A stretch of DNA of 64,000 nt. It comes from Gammaproteobacteria bacterium. GTDB taxonomy: Bacteria; Pseudomonadota; Gammaproteobacteria; Steroidobacterales; Foliamicaceae. The first letter of the stretch is position 1; every line of letters begins with the position of its first letter. Below the pieces are notes generated by a model, which was not told the origin of the DNA, ran no database searches, and saw nothing but the letters and a program-made list of their open reading frames with translations. Location: assembly GCA_026707445.1 (NCBI GenBank), contig JAPOWV010000071.1:97880-161879 (forward strand), written 5' to 3'. The position numbers and the translations under genes are program-made. This document shows positions 28,503 through 36,730 of this stretch, one piece after another.

Positions 28503-29810
28503 TCAGGTCTTGGCGAGCAGCTCCAGGGCGGCGGCGGTCATTACGCGGACGCCGGTCTCGAGGGTCTTTTCGTAGGAAGGCAGAAAGAACGGCGAGTGCG
28601 TGGCGGGCAGTTTGAGGCCTCGGCTCTCCGCGCGCGCATATTGGTCCGGATCCGCGGCGCCCAGCCAGAAATAGAAGCCGGGGATTCGCTCTTCCGTGCG
28701 GCCGAACCGGGCGAAGTCCTCGCCGCCCATGACCGGCTTGCTGAGCTCCACGTTCGCGTCCCCCAGCTCCGCGCGCAGCACGCCGGCCAGGCGGTTGGAC
28801 AGGTCCGGATCGTTGTAGAGCGCGGGCGTGTATTCGTTCTTGACGGTCACCTCGGGCAACCGGTCTTCCGGCAGGCCCATCGCCAATGCCTGGGCCCTGG
28901 CGATACGGGAGATGCCTTCGAGCAGCAACGCCCGGTTCTCGTCGGAGTACGAACGCACGGTCAGTTGCAGATCGACGCGGTCGGAGATGATGTTGTGCTT
29001 GGTTCCGCCATGTATGGACCCCACGGTGACCACGCCCTGGTCGATCGGGTTGAGGTTGCGGGCCACCAGCGTCTGCAGCGCGGTGACGATGTAGGAGGAG
29101 AGCACGATGGGATCGTGAGTCAGGTGCGGCGCGGCGCCGTGTCCGCCGGTGCCGTGCACGGTGATGTCCACGGAATCGACGTTCGCCATCGCGAATTCCG
29201 GCTTGTAGCCGGCCTGCCCGGCGGGCAGGTTGGCGGTCACGTGCAGGCCGAGGTTGTAGTCCGGACGCGGAAAGCGCTTGAACAGCCCGTCCTCGATCAT
29301 GGCCCGGGCGCCGAGTCCCCGCTCTTCGGCCGGCTGCGCCACCAGTACCACGGTGCCGCTCCAACTGTCCTGCATGGAGACGAGCTTGCGGGCCACGCCG
29401 ATCAGGTTCGTGATGTGTATGTCGTGTCCGCAGGCATGCATGACCGGAACCGTGCGGCCCTGCTCGTCGACGGTCGTGACCGTGCTAGCGTAGGGCACAC
29501 GTGTCAGCTCCTTGACCGGCAGTCCGTCCATGTCGCCGCGGATCATGACGGTGGGGCCCTCGCCGTTGCGCAACACGCCCACCACCCCTGTGCCGCCAAC
29601 CTCGGACGTGACCTCGTAACCCGCCGCGGCGAATTCCTCGGCCATGCGGGCCGCGGTTTCAAACTCGTACAGCGACAACTCCGGGTTGCTGTGGAAGTGC
29701 AGGTACAGCTCTTCCATGTAGTCCTGTTCGTCTTGGCTGACGTTGATTTCGGCGCTGGCTACGGAGGCGCACAACGCCAGCAAGGCTGCGCCGCTGACAA
29801 GAATCCGCAT
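28503..29810 (-). CDS. exported M20-family amidohydrolase (carboxypeptidase Ss1-like)
   Basis: M20D metallohydrolases cleave N-acyl amino acids, hippurate, indole-acetyl conjugates or small peptides. The 435-residue product has a signal peptide ending ASVASA-E. Its metal-binding motifs are HSNPELS, MIRGDMDGLPV, MHACGHDIHI, AQPAEERGLGARAMIEDG and, near the C-terminus, GGEDFARF. The dimerisation domain around GHGAAPHLTHDPI is complete. Export to the periplasm is less common than cytoplasmic location in this family. It stands alone between a convergent GMC operon and an upstream MocA-like gene. Confidence 0.9.
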   Translation of the reverse strand: MRILVSGAALLALCASVASAEINVSQDEQDYMEELYLHFHSNPELSLYEFETAARMAEEFAAAGYEVTSEVGGTGVVGVLRNGEGPTVMIRGDMDGLPVKELTRVPYASTVTTVDEQGRTVPVMHACGHDIHITNLIGVARKLVSMQDSWSGTVVLVAQPAEERGLGARAMIEDGLFKRFPRPDYNLGLHVTANLPAGQAGYKPEFAMANVDSVDITVHGTGGHGAAPHLTHDPIVLSSYIVTALQTLVARNLNPIDQGVVTVGSIHGGTKHNIISDRVDLQLTVRSYSDENRALLLEGISRIARAQALAMGLPEDRLPEVTVKNEYTPALYNDPDLSNRLAGVLRAELGDANVELSKPVMGGEDFARFGRTEERIPGFYFWLGAADPDQYARAESRGLKLPATHSPFFLPSYEKTLETGVRVMTAAALELLAKT

Positions 29811-29853
29811 GATCGGGCCGCTCCTTGAAAGAATGTTGATAGTTTAAGGTGGG

Positions 29854-29873
29854 GTTGCCACTGGCGTGGCAAC
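29854..29873. other. short perfect hairpin between MocA-like and M20 genes
   Basis: The arms GTTGCCA and TGGCAAC pair perfectly over seven bases with a six-base loop. It lies downstream of the MocA-like gene and upstream of the M20 gene. There is no T-run on the minus strand after the stem, so it is a poor intrinsic terminator; it could be an operator or an RNA processing site. Confidence 0.4.
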
Positions 29874-29905
29874 TTTACACGAGTCACCAAGCGCCGAAGA
29901 TTGTC

Positions 29906-30523
29906 TCAAGACGGAAGATTCGACAGGTCCTGAGGGTCATCGATGTCCACCGCGGCGCGGGGCATCGGCACGCTCAGCACGTCGCTTGAGGAAGCCAGCA
30001 GCACGCGGGCGCCCCGGTCCCCGGACAGCGATTTCAGCTCGGCGAAGTGCGAGCGCGGAAAGATCGCGGGAACGCCGGGTTTCCCGGCGTAGCGCGAGGC
30101 CACGACCGACCGCGGACTGGCTCGCCAGGCCCGCACAAGCGCCGCAAGGTCCGCGGCGTCCAGCAACGGCTGATCGGCCAGGCACACGAGCACCGCGCGC
30201 GCGCGCCGATCAAGCGCTCGCACGCCGCAGGCAAGCGAGCGCCCCATGCCGTCGCGCCAGCGCTCATTCCTCACGGTGGTCGTCCGTCCTGCAGGCACGC
30301 GGCCTCGTTGCAATGCGCGGCGTATCGCTTCGGCGCGGTAGCCCAGCACCACGCAAACCGTCCCGACGCCCGCCTCGTACGCCAGACGTAAGCTTCGCGC
30401 TGCCAGGGTCTCACCCTGGTACCTCGCCAGCTGCTTCGGCGAACCGAATCGCCGTGACGCACCCGCGGCGAGAACGACGGCGCACAGGCCACGGTGGCCG
30501 CTGTAATCCGAACGCCTATGCAT
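29906..30523 (-). CDS. MobA/MocA-like nucleotidyltransferase
   Basis: This 205-residue protein is a single GT-A-like nucleotidyltransferase domain. The signature VVLAAGASRRFGSPKQL binds the nucleotide, and LVCLADQPLL carries the metal-binding aspartate. These features fit molybdenum cofactor cytidylyltransferase (MocA), which converts molybdopterin to its cytosine dinucleotide form for xanthine-oxidase-family enzymes. No such enzyme is in the window, and SoxC uses the plain cofactor, so the substrate may be different. It has no operon partner apart from the downstream M20 gene, 95 bases away. Confidence 0.82.
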   Translation of the reverse strand: MHRRSDYSGHRGLCAVVLAAGASRRFGSPKQLARYQGETLAARSLRLAYEAGVGTVCVVLGYRAEAIRRALQRGRVPAGRTTTVRNERWRDGMGRSLACGVRALDRRARAVLVCLADQPLLDAADLAALVRAWRASPRSVVASRYAGKPGVPAIFPRSHFAELKSLSGDRGARVLLASSSDVLSVPMPRAAVDIDDPQDLSNLPS

Positions 30524-30566
30524 AAGCGCGTCGCACTACTCCAGGCAAGAGACGGAACGCCCTCAT

Positions 30567-31781
30567 TTATTCGGTTCCGAGGTAGCGGTCGAGGATCGGG
30601 TTCAGCGTTCCCGGAGCAAGGCCCGTCACTTGCGCAATCTCCTTCGGCCGCGGCGCGCCGCCCGAAGTAAAACCGCGCGCAAGCGCGTCCGGCAAAGCCT
30701 GCAGGAAACTGCCATGCCCGCCCTGCCCGACCATCGCATCATCAATCGCCATCCAGAAGGCCGCCCCCATGTACACCTGCGTATATGCATGGCCATCGCC
30801 GGCAGCGGCTCGTTCGCCCAGGACAGGCAGTGGCGTCTCAATGGCAAGGCCGGGCGCAATAAACGCTTCTTCAACCACGCTATAGATTTCCGGGGCGGTT
30901 TCCCTGATCGCCTTGATTGCGAGATAGCTTGCGAGGCTCTCCCCGATCCAAAGCGGACCGGTCCCATCGAACAGGTGGTGTCCATGTTCATGCAGCACGA
31001 CATAGAGCGTGATGGCGTAAGCCCTCCTGTCGAAATCCCGTGCGCGTAAAGGATAGTTTGCAAGCACCAGGCCAGTCCCCGCGGCGCCGCCGACGCTCAA
31101 TCGCCATTCCGCAAGACCCATCCAGAAAACGGGCGGAAGTTCAGCAGGCGGCAGCATCTCCAGGAGATAGCCGATGCCCGCGGAGTGGCTGTCCAACAAG
31201 CCGGCGAGATGCCGCGGAATGGTTTCGCGGTCGAAGAAGTGACGGATACTGCCCTTGTCGACATGGACGGGGTGGCCCAACAGCCAGAACCCCGGCGCCT
31301 GGTTCAATGCAGGGAGGCGCCGCGGGCCGGCGCGGATCTCAAGCGGCCGGCCATCCAGGAAAAACGAAACGCCAGTCGCTGCTCCCATTCCGGGCCCCTG
31401 CAGAATCACGTCTCCTTCGCTGATGATCCACCTGTTCGGCGCATCGGAATACCAGCTCAACTGACCGGAGGCCATGACGCCTTCAACCGGGTAGGGCTTG
31501 AGGTGAAACTCCCAGTTCAGATCACCGCAGTTCCTGGGCACAACGACCCGTCCCTCAACGGCGGACAACTCGCCGCCTTCCGAGCACCGAACCCCTTGCA
31601 GATTCTCCGCGGCCATACCGCTTCGAACACCATAAAGCCCCTCGCTGGCCTCCTGCAACGTGGCGTATCCCCATTCCCGATTCTGCGAAGACAGGTCCAC
31701 CCGCAACTGGCCCATTGCCTGGGAAGCAGCCAAGGAGCACGTCAGTCCAAGGGCGACTGTGAGGATCGGGTAGATATGCAC
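30567..31781 (-). CDS. exported putative zinc metallopeptidase (HEHGH motif)
   Basis: I do not recognise the family. From a GTG at 31781 the product is 404 residues with a signal peptide (HIYPILTVALGLTCSLAASQ). A beta-rich N-terminal half contains two cysteines (C66, C85) that could pair. Near residue 264 is LHEHGHHLFDGTGPLWIGESLASYL: an HExxH zinc motif (H264, E265, H268) followed 13 residues later by E281 in a GESLASY segment. This resembles gluzincin sites, where the third ligand is a glutamate, but the spacing is shorter than in M1 enzymes. The open frame extends upstream to a GTG at 31847; no clear ribosome-binding site settles the start. Confidence 0.6.
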   Translation of the reverse strand: MHIYPILTVALGLTCSLAASQAMGQLRVDLSSQNREWGYATLQEASEGLYGVRSGMAAENLQGVRCSEGGELSAVEGRVVVPRNCGDLNWEFHLKPYPVEGVMASGQLSWYSDAPNRWIISEGDVILQGPGMGAATGVSFFLDGRPLEIRAGPRRLPALNQAPGFWLLGHPVHVDKGSIRHFFDRETIPRHLAGLLDSHSAGIGYLLEMLPPAELPPVFWMGLAEWRLSVGGAAGTGLVLANYPLRARDFDRRAYAITLYVVLHEHGHHLFDGTGPLWIGESLASYLAIKAIRETAPEIYSVVEEAFIAPGLAIETPLPVLGERAAAGDGHAYTQVYMGAAFWMAIDDAMVGQGGHGSFLQALPDALARGFTSGGAPRPKEIAQVTGLAPGTLNPILDRYLGTE

Positions 31782-32138
31782 GTAGGGGCCGGTGTCGTTA
31801 TCGGGAGACAGCGCACAGAGTATCCCGGAAACGTAGTCGTCAACCACCTGTACGGGTTGAAGCTGCTTCTGTTACCGGGCGGAAATCAGTCGGTCTACAA
31901 TTCGAGGCATGGGTGCAAGGTCGGTGGGAATCCTCTCTCGAATCCGGGAAGGATCCACACCAGCACTCTCAAACGGAATGGCTGGACACAAGGATGAGCG
32001 ATGCAACTTACAAGGACTGTGAGAACAACGGTTCCAGCATTTCTACAAATTTGGAAACCAACCGGCCCCTAAGGCGCCGATCCTGTGGCTAAGCCATACG
32101 TGTAGTGAACTTGTAGTAGCGGGATGGTGCGCGAACTA
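31782..32138. other. intergenic gap at the left edge of the defence island
   Basis: No convincing gene, RNA or repeat is visible in these roughly 360 bases, apart from a possible 5' extension of the upstream gene to 31847. It is less GC-rich than the core genome and marks the change from host-like to island-like composition. I looked for a copy of the tRNA-Arg 3' end that could be an attachment site and found none. Confidence 0.6.
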
Positions 32139-35100
32139 TTACGCCGCCCTCGCAAATTCGCCGCTGACTGCTTGTTGCCAAACATGCGTATAAACGTTGG
32201 CCGCAACTGCCGTCTTCTCCTCGTCGGTGAACGGCGGTGTAGGTAGGTTGGCGAACACCTCGTCGAGAATGAACACCTCGACATCCGCCTTGGTCTGCTC
32301 CTTTTCCCAGAAGCGATCAAGTTCAGAGATGCGAGCCTTTATTGATGCCAGCAGGTCGCGGCTCGCCTGTTTAACACGCTCCCGCTCAGACTTTGCCAGA
32401 TCGTCCTTCTTCAGCAAGTCGAACAGCGCGAGTTCGTCCTCATTCAGGCCTTCTTCGACTGCGCGCTTCTGCTCCGCGTCCAGCTCTTCCATTAGTTCCG
32501 TCAACCGCCGAAAGGTTTCCTCGATAGTGACGCGGTCCTTCTCGCGGTTGTAGGCGGCGACGATCTCTTCGTACTTCTGCTGATAGTCCATGCGCATAGG
32601 GTTGCTGGCCAGCATCTCGGCGAGCCTCTGCTCGACAATCTCGCGAATGTCCTGAAGGGCCGTTGCCTTGTGCCGTACCTTCTTGGCGAATTCGTCGCGC
32701 AGCTTATCCATGTCGATCTGGCTTAGATCGAAGGTCAACCCTTTGGCTTGGTCATCGCCAGGCGCCTGCGTGCGGATCGCCTCGTTGACGATCCGGTGCA
32801 GTTTCTTGAGAAGTTCTGTGACGTCCGCAGTGTCGCGGCGTTCCGTCAGTTTTTTGTAGATCGCCTCCAGATTGTCATGTCGCTCGGCATACTCATACGC
32901 CGTTGGCTCCATCAGCAGTGCCTTGAAACGGACGAACACCTGTCGGACGAGGATCTCGAATCGGCGCTTGGCTTCGTCGCTGGAATAGACGGCTTCGACC
33001 GCATCTTTCAGTCCCTTGATGCGGTCGAAACCATCCGAGCCTGCTAGCGTTGCTGGATCAAAGCCGAGTCCGCGCAAATGCGCCTCGGCCGCTTCGATGG
33101 CCTCGATTAAGGCCTCCACACGCTCCTCGATCGGCGCGATAACTTTCTCGCTGCCCCCACCGTCATCGCCGAGCGCATACTGTGCGAGCGCTTCCCGCAG
33201 ACTTCTCAGCATGCCGTTGTAGTCCACAATCAGGCCGAAGTCCTTGCCGGGATACACGCGATTCGCCCGCGCGATCGCCTGCATCAATGCGTGCGCCTTC
33301 ATTGGCTTGTCAATGTATAGCGTCGAAAGGCACTCGACATCGAACCCGGTAAGCCACATGGCGCAAACGATGGCGATGCGGAACGGATGATCAGGAGTCT
33401 TGAAAGCAGTTTCTACATCTACCCGCTTCCCGTCGGATATCTCGAATCCCTTCTTCATCACCGCTCGATGCGGGATGATGTCGAATTCCCACTTCTTGAA
33501 GTCTTTGACCTCGTTCTGCGCTTCGCTGATGATGATTTCAACGATTGTCTGTTCGAGCCAATCTGCTTGCGCTGATAGCTTATCTGCTTCCTCTGCAAGT
33601 TTGGCGCTGACGGCCGAATCACCCGCCAACTCGGACTCCATTTTCTTCGTCTCGGCAGCCGCGCGAACTTTCGCTGCTTTTGCCTTCCACCGTCGTTGAA
33701 TCAGTTGGAGCATTCGGGCACATGTAATCTTGTCTATGCAGACCAGCATCGCCTTGCCCGATTCCCAGCGAGCCGCACAGTGTTCGACAAAGTCGGCCGC
33801 AATCCTGTCCAGCCGTTCGTCAGCTGTGATGACTTCGTAATCCTGCCCCAGCAGCCGTTCAAGCAGCGCTTCCTGGTCTGGATCGAACTCGGCTTCCTCG
33901 ATCCTTGCTGCAATGCGGTCGTTCAGATCCGTCCGCGCAACGCCCAGTTTCTCGCCCCGGTTCTCGTAGACCAGCTTAACGGTCGCGCCGTCCTCCTCTG
34001 ATCGCTTGAAATCGTATCGGGAAACGTAGTCGCCGAAGATGCGCTTGGTAAGTTCGTCCTGTTGGAAGAGCGGCGTCCCGGTGAAGCCGATGAACGCTGC
34101 GTTAGGCAGCGCGAGGCGCATGTTGCGCGCGAGCCGTCCCGCCTGGGTGCGATGCGCCTCGTCGGAAATCACGATGATGTCGTCGCGCTTGCTGTAGGGC
34201 TGTTTCGGGTCGATATCCTTGTTGAACTTGTGAATCAGACTGAAAACGTAGCGATGATTTTCCTTCAGCAGCTTTTCCAGATTGTCGCCCGACGCGGCCC
34301 GCGGCGTGTCGTTGTTGGCGATATCACAGCCGACGAAGGTCTTGTATATCTGGCTGTCGAGATCGTTTCGGTCGGTCATCAGCAGGAACGTGAAATTACC
34401 TTCCAGCTTCCGCCGGACCTTTTCAGCGAAGAAGGCCATGGAATAGGACTTGCCGCTGCCTTGCGTATGCCAAAACACACCGAGTTGGCCTAAGTCAGGA
34501 TGCGCCCGCTCGACAATGTTGACTGGTCCTTCAGGAATGTAAGGCGACACTGCGTCGGCAACCAAACGCGGAGTTGACAGATTCTGCGCACTTTCCTGAG
34601 ATCGGAGCGGCAGTTCTACGACGCGATGCCTCAGGCGCTCTTCTGGAGGAATCTCCAGCTTCAACCTCTCCTGGCGAGCTACAGACGCCACCGCCCGATT
34701 GACGCCCAACACCTGGTGATTGCGCCCAATAACCTTACGCGTGCCACCCGGCTTGCTCGTGTCGAACAGGATGAAGTTCTCGATAATGTCCAGCAGCCGA
34801 TCATGCGCCAGCATGCCGTTCAGCAGCACCTCAGCTTGCAGGCTGCCGCTATCCGACTCGTCGTGCCGCTTCCACTCGGCAAAGTGCCCCCACGTGCTGG
34901 TGATTGATCCGAAGCGCGCGCGGTCACCATTCGACACGATCAGAAAGGCGTTGTGATGGAAGGCGTGCGCGATGACGTATTCGTTCATGTAGTCGGAGAG
35001 GTTATTGTCGAAGCCCTCGCGGATGTTCCTGTAGACCGCCTTCAGCTCGATGAACACCAGCGGTAGACCGTTGACGAAGCAGACCAGATCAGCGCGGCGT

Positions 35101-35555
35101 TCGTAGTTGGGCGTGCGGATGCCGGTGAGTTTCAGCTCGCGCACGGCGAGGAAGCGGTTCGAACCGGGCTGATTGTCGAAGTCGATCACTCGGGCGCGGG
35201 CGGATTTCCGGCGCCCCTTGCAATCTCGGTATTCCACGGACACGCCGGTGCGGAGCAGCCGGTAGAAGTCGCGGTTGTGCTGCAACATTGACCGGCTGAC
35301 GTCGTACAGGGTCAGGATCCGAATGACGTCCTCGATGGCGGATGCTGGTAAGTCGGGGTTCAGCCGTTCCAGGGCCGCCCGTAGATCGCGAGTCAGCACT
35401 GCTTGCCGATTATCGGCCCGGCCGAGGGTACCATCCGGACCGAACGTTTCCTTGTTCCAAGCATAGATGCTGTCCCAACCCAGCACCTTTTCCAGATGTT
35501 TGGCGAAGGTCGCCTGCACGAGTCGATCCTCGCTATTGATGGATGTCACCGCCAC
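32139..35555 (-). CDS. hsdR: type I restriction enzyme, R subunit HsdR
   Basis: HsdR is the translocase and nuclease of a type I restriction-modification complex. From the GTG at 35555, eight bases after a GGGAGGG ribosome-binding site, the product is 1138 residues. The N-terminal PD-(D/E)xK nuclease has D156 in RRADLVCF and E170-L-K172. The SF2 helicase core follows with Walker A HTQGSGKSYS, the DEAH box ISDEAHRTQ, GFTGTPLF and ARANRVYPGKD. A long helical C-terminal domain would contact the methylase. It is last in hsdM-hsdS-hsdR, 38 bases after hsdS, and appears intact. Confidence 0.96.
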   Translation of the reverse strand: MAVTSINSEDRLVQATFAKHLEKVLGWDSIYAWNKETFGPDGTLGRADNRQAVLTRDLRAALERLNPDLPASAIEDVIRILTLYDVSRSMLQHNRDFYRLLRTGVSVEYRDCKGRRKSARARVIDFDNQPGSNRFLAVRELKLTGIRTPNYERRADLVCFVNGLPLVFIELKAVYRNIREGFDNNLSDYMNEYVIAHAFHHNAFLIVSNGDRARFGSITSTWGHFAEWKRHDESDSGSLQAEVLLNGMLAHDRLLDIIENFILFDTSKPGGTRKVIGRNHQVLGVNRAVASVARQERLKLEIPPEERLRHRVVELPLRSQESAQNLSTPRLVADAVSPYIPEGPVNIVERAHPDLGQLGVFWHTQGSGKSYSMAFFAEKVRRKLEGNFTFLLMTDRNDLDSQIYKTFVGCDIANNDTPRAASGDNLEKLLKENHRYVFSLIHKFNKDIDPKQPYSKRDDIIVISDEAHRTQAGRLARNMRLALPNAAFIGFTGTPLFQQDELTKRIFGDYVSRYDFKRSEEDGATVKLVYENRGEKLGVARTDLNDRIAARIEEAEFDPDQEALLERLLGQDYEVITADERLDRIAADFVEHCAARWESGKAMLVCIDKITCARMLQLIQRRWKAKAAKVRAAAETKKMESELAGDSAVSAKLAEEADKLSAQADWLEQTIVEIIISEAQNEVKDFKKWEFDIIPHRAVMKKGFEISDGKRVDVETAFKTPDHPFRIAIVCAMWLTGFDVECLSTLYIDKPMKAHALMQAIARANRVYPGKDFGLIVDYNGMLRSLREALAQYALGDDGGGSEKVIAPIEERVEALIEAIEAAEAHLRGLGFDPATLAGSDGFDRIKGLKDAVEAVYSSDEAKRRFEILVRQVFVRFKALLMEPTAYEYAERHDNLEAIYKKLTERRDTADVTELLKKLHRIVNEAIRTQAPGDDQAKGLTFDLSQIDMDKLRDEFAKKVRHKATALQDIREIVEQRLAEMLASNPMRMDYQQKYEEIVAAYNREKDRVTIEETFRRLTELMEELDAEQKRAVEEGLNEDELALFDLLKKDDLAKSERERVKQASRDLLASIKARISELDRFWEKEQTKADVEVFILDEVFANLPTPPFTDEEKTAVAANVYTHVWQQAVSGEFARAA

Positions 35556-35593
35556 CTCGTCTGCCCTCCCATGTTGGTGCCGGTTAATCCCAT

Positions 35594-36730
35594 TCAGATG
35601 ATGATTGCCCCATTCATCAGGCGCGGGAGGAGGAGGTCGCGTGCTCGGGCCGCACTGGCACACTGATCAACGAGCCTTGTTATCATTTCTCGCATAGGTG
35701 TGATCTGTTCGATGTATAGCTTGAGCAGAGCCTTTGGCGGAAGTGCAAAATAGAAATCGGTTAGCAGTTTTGCACTCGCACTTTTTCTTGTGGAGCCTCC
35801 GCTAGAAGCGCCAATGAAGCCTTGATATCGCTTATCCATTAATGTCATAAACAAGAAGATTGGTGGAACTTTGTCCGGATTCCGAACTTTGAGGCGTACC
35901 AAGTACGAGGCAAACACGGCCTGAATTGATTTCTCGACAATTGCCACTTTGCCGGGATCAGCCATTCTAATGACAAGAATGTCGCTGGGCACGAGCGCAT
36001 ACTTGTTGAAATCAAGGCTCTGTTCCGGGCAATACGGAACAGTCTGCCAATCGATGAATGATCGCTTGTTTATGTCTGTCCCCCGAACGAATTTTGGGCC
36101 AACTTCTATATCAGATGCCGAAGCAGTGTGGCCATACTGTGTGGTAACAACATCTCTAAGATATTGTGACTCCCACCCCTCTGGCAGCCCATCGGTGATG
36201 TTGACGTGTTCGTGGCCGGGAAATCGGAAGTGGACGAACCATTCGCGGTAAAGTAGCCGCGATGCCTTCTCCAACAACGCAATCCGGCGCCGGTTGTTCT
36301 CGATCAGGTCGTCGTAGGCGGAGAGAATAGAAACGATACGGAATTGTTCCGCTTGCTTTGGAACGCTGATCGGTAGTGTATCCAGCACATTTCTATTGAG
36401 CGTTGGTACAGATGCACCACCATTGAATCTTTCCAAATGGAGTGTCTTGAGCTTGTAGTAGACAAACTTGGGATTGTTTCCTTTGAAGTCTTTTACCCAG
36501 AGTGCGGTATTGTGGGGCCAAAACGGTTGTTCCGAATACTGAACCAATCCTAATGTTCCTGATCTCCCTGTAACTACGCCCGGCGCTTCCACCTTAACTT
36601 CATTGTGATAACCAATTACGCGATTTGATCCAAGAACAGGAACAACACCATCCACCATACGGGACTTTGGTAAGTCAAAACCTCTCTGCAGCGTCACAAA
36701 GTCTTTAAACTGTTTCTGCGTCCAGTTCAC
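35594..36730 (-). CDS. hsdS: type I restriction-modification specificity subunit HsdS
   Basis: HsdS reads the two halves of the target sequence. The 378-residue product has two target-recognition domains (about residues 1-120 and 185-330), each followed by a helical spacer. The first spacer contains the family motif EQFRIVSILSAYDDLIENN and the second EQITPMREMITRLVDQC. The sequence is noticeably less GC-rich than flanking genes, usual for HsdS, which diversifies and is exchanged between strains. Its start overlaps the hsdM stop by four bases. The recognition sequence cannot be predicted by eye. Confidence 0.94.
   Translation of the reverse strand: MNWTQKQFKDFVTLQRGFDLPKSRMVDGVVPVLGSNRVIGYHNEVKVEAPGVVTGRSGTLGLVQYSEQPFWPHNTALWVKDFKGNNPKFVYYKLKTLHLERFNGGASVPTLNRNVLDTLPISVPKQAEQFRIVSILSAYDDLIENNRRRIALLEKASRLLYREWFVHFRFPGHEHVNITDGLPEGWESQYLRDVVTTQYGHTASASDIEVGPKFVRGTDINKRSFIDWQTVPYCPEQSLDFNKYALVPSDILVIRMADPGKVAIVEKSIQAVFASYLVRLKVRNPDKVPPIFLFMTLMDKRYQGFIGASSGGSTRKSASAKLLTDFYFALPPKALLKLYIEQITPMREMITRLVDQCASAARARDLLLPRLMNGAIII

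Noticed and set aside
28479..29828. 449-codon plus-strand frame opposite the M20 hydrolase.
   Set aside because: Its codons mirror the M20 protein, which has all metal motifs and a signal peptide.
31782..32138. A possible attL site formed by a copy of the tRNA-Arg 3' end.
   Set aside because: I compared the gap with the last 25 bases of the tRNA and saw only a short chance match around TCGAATCC.
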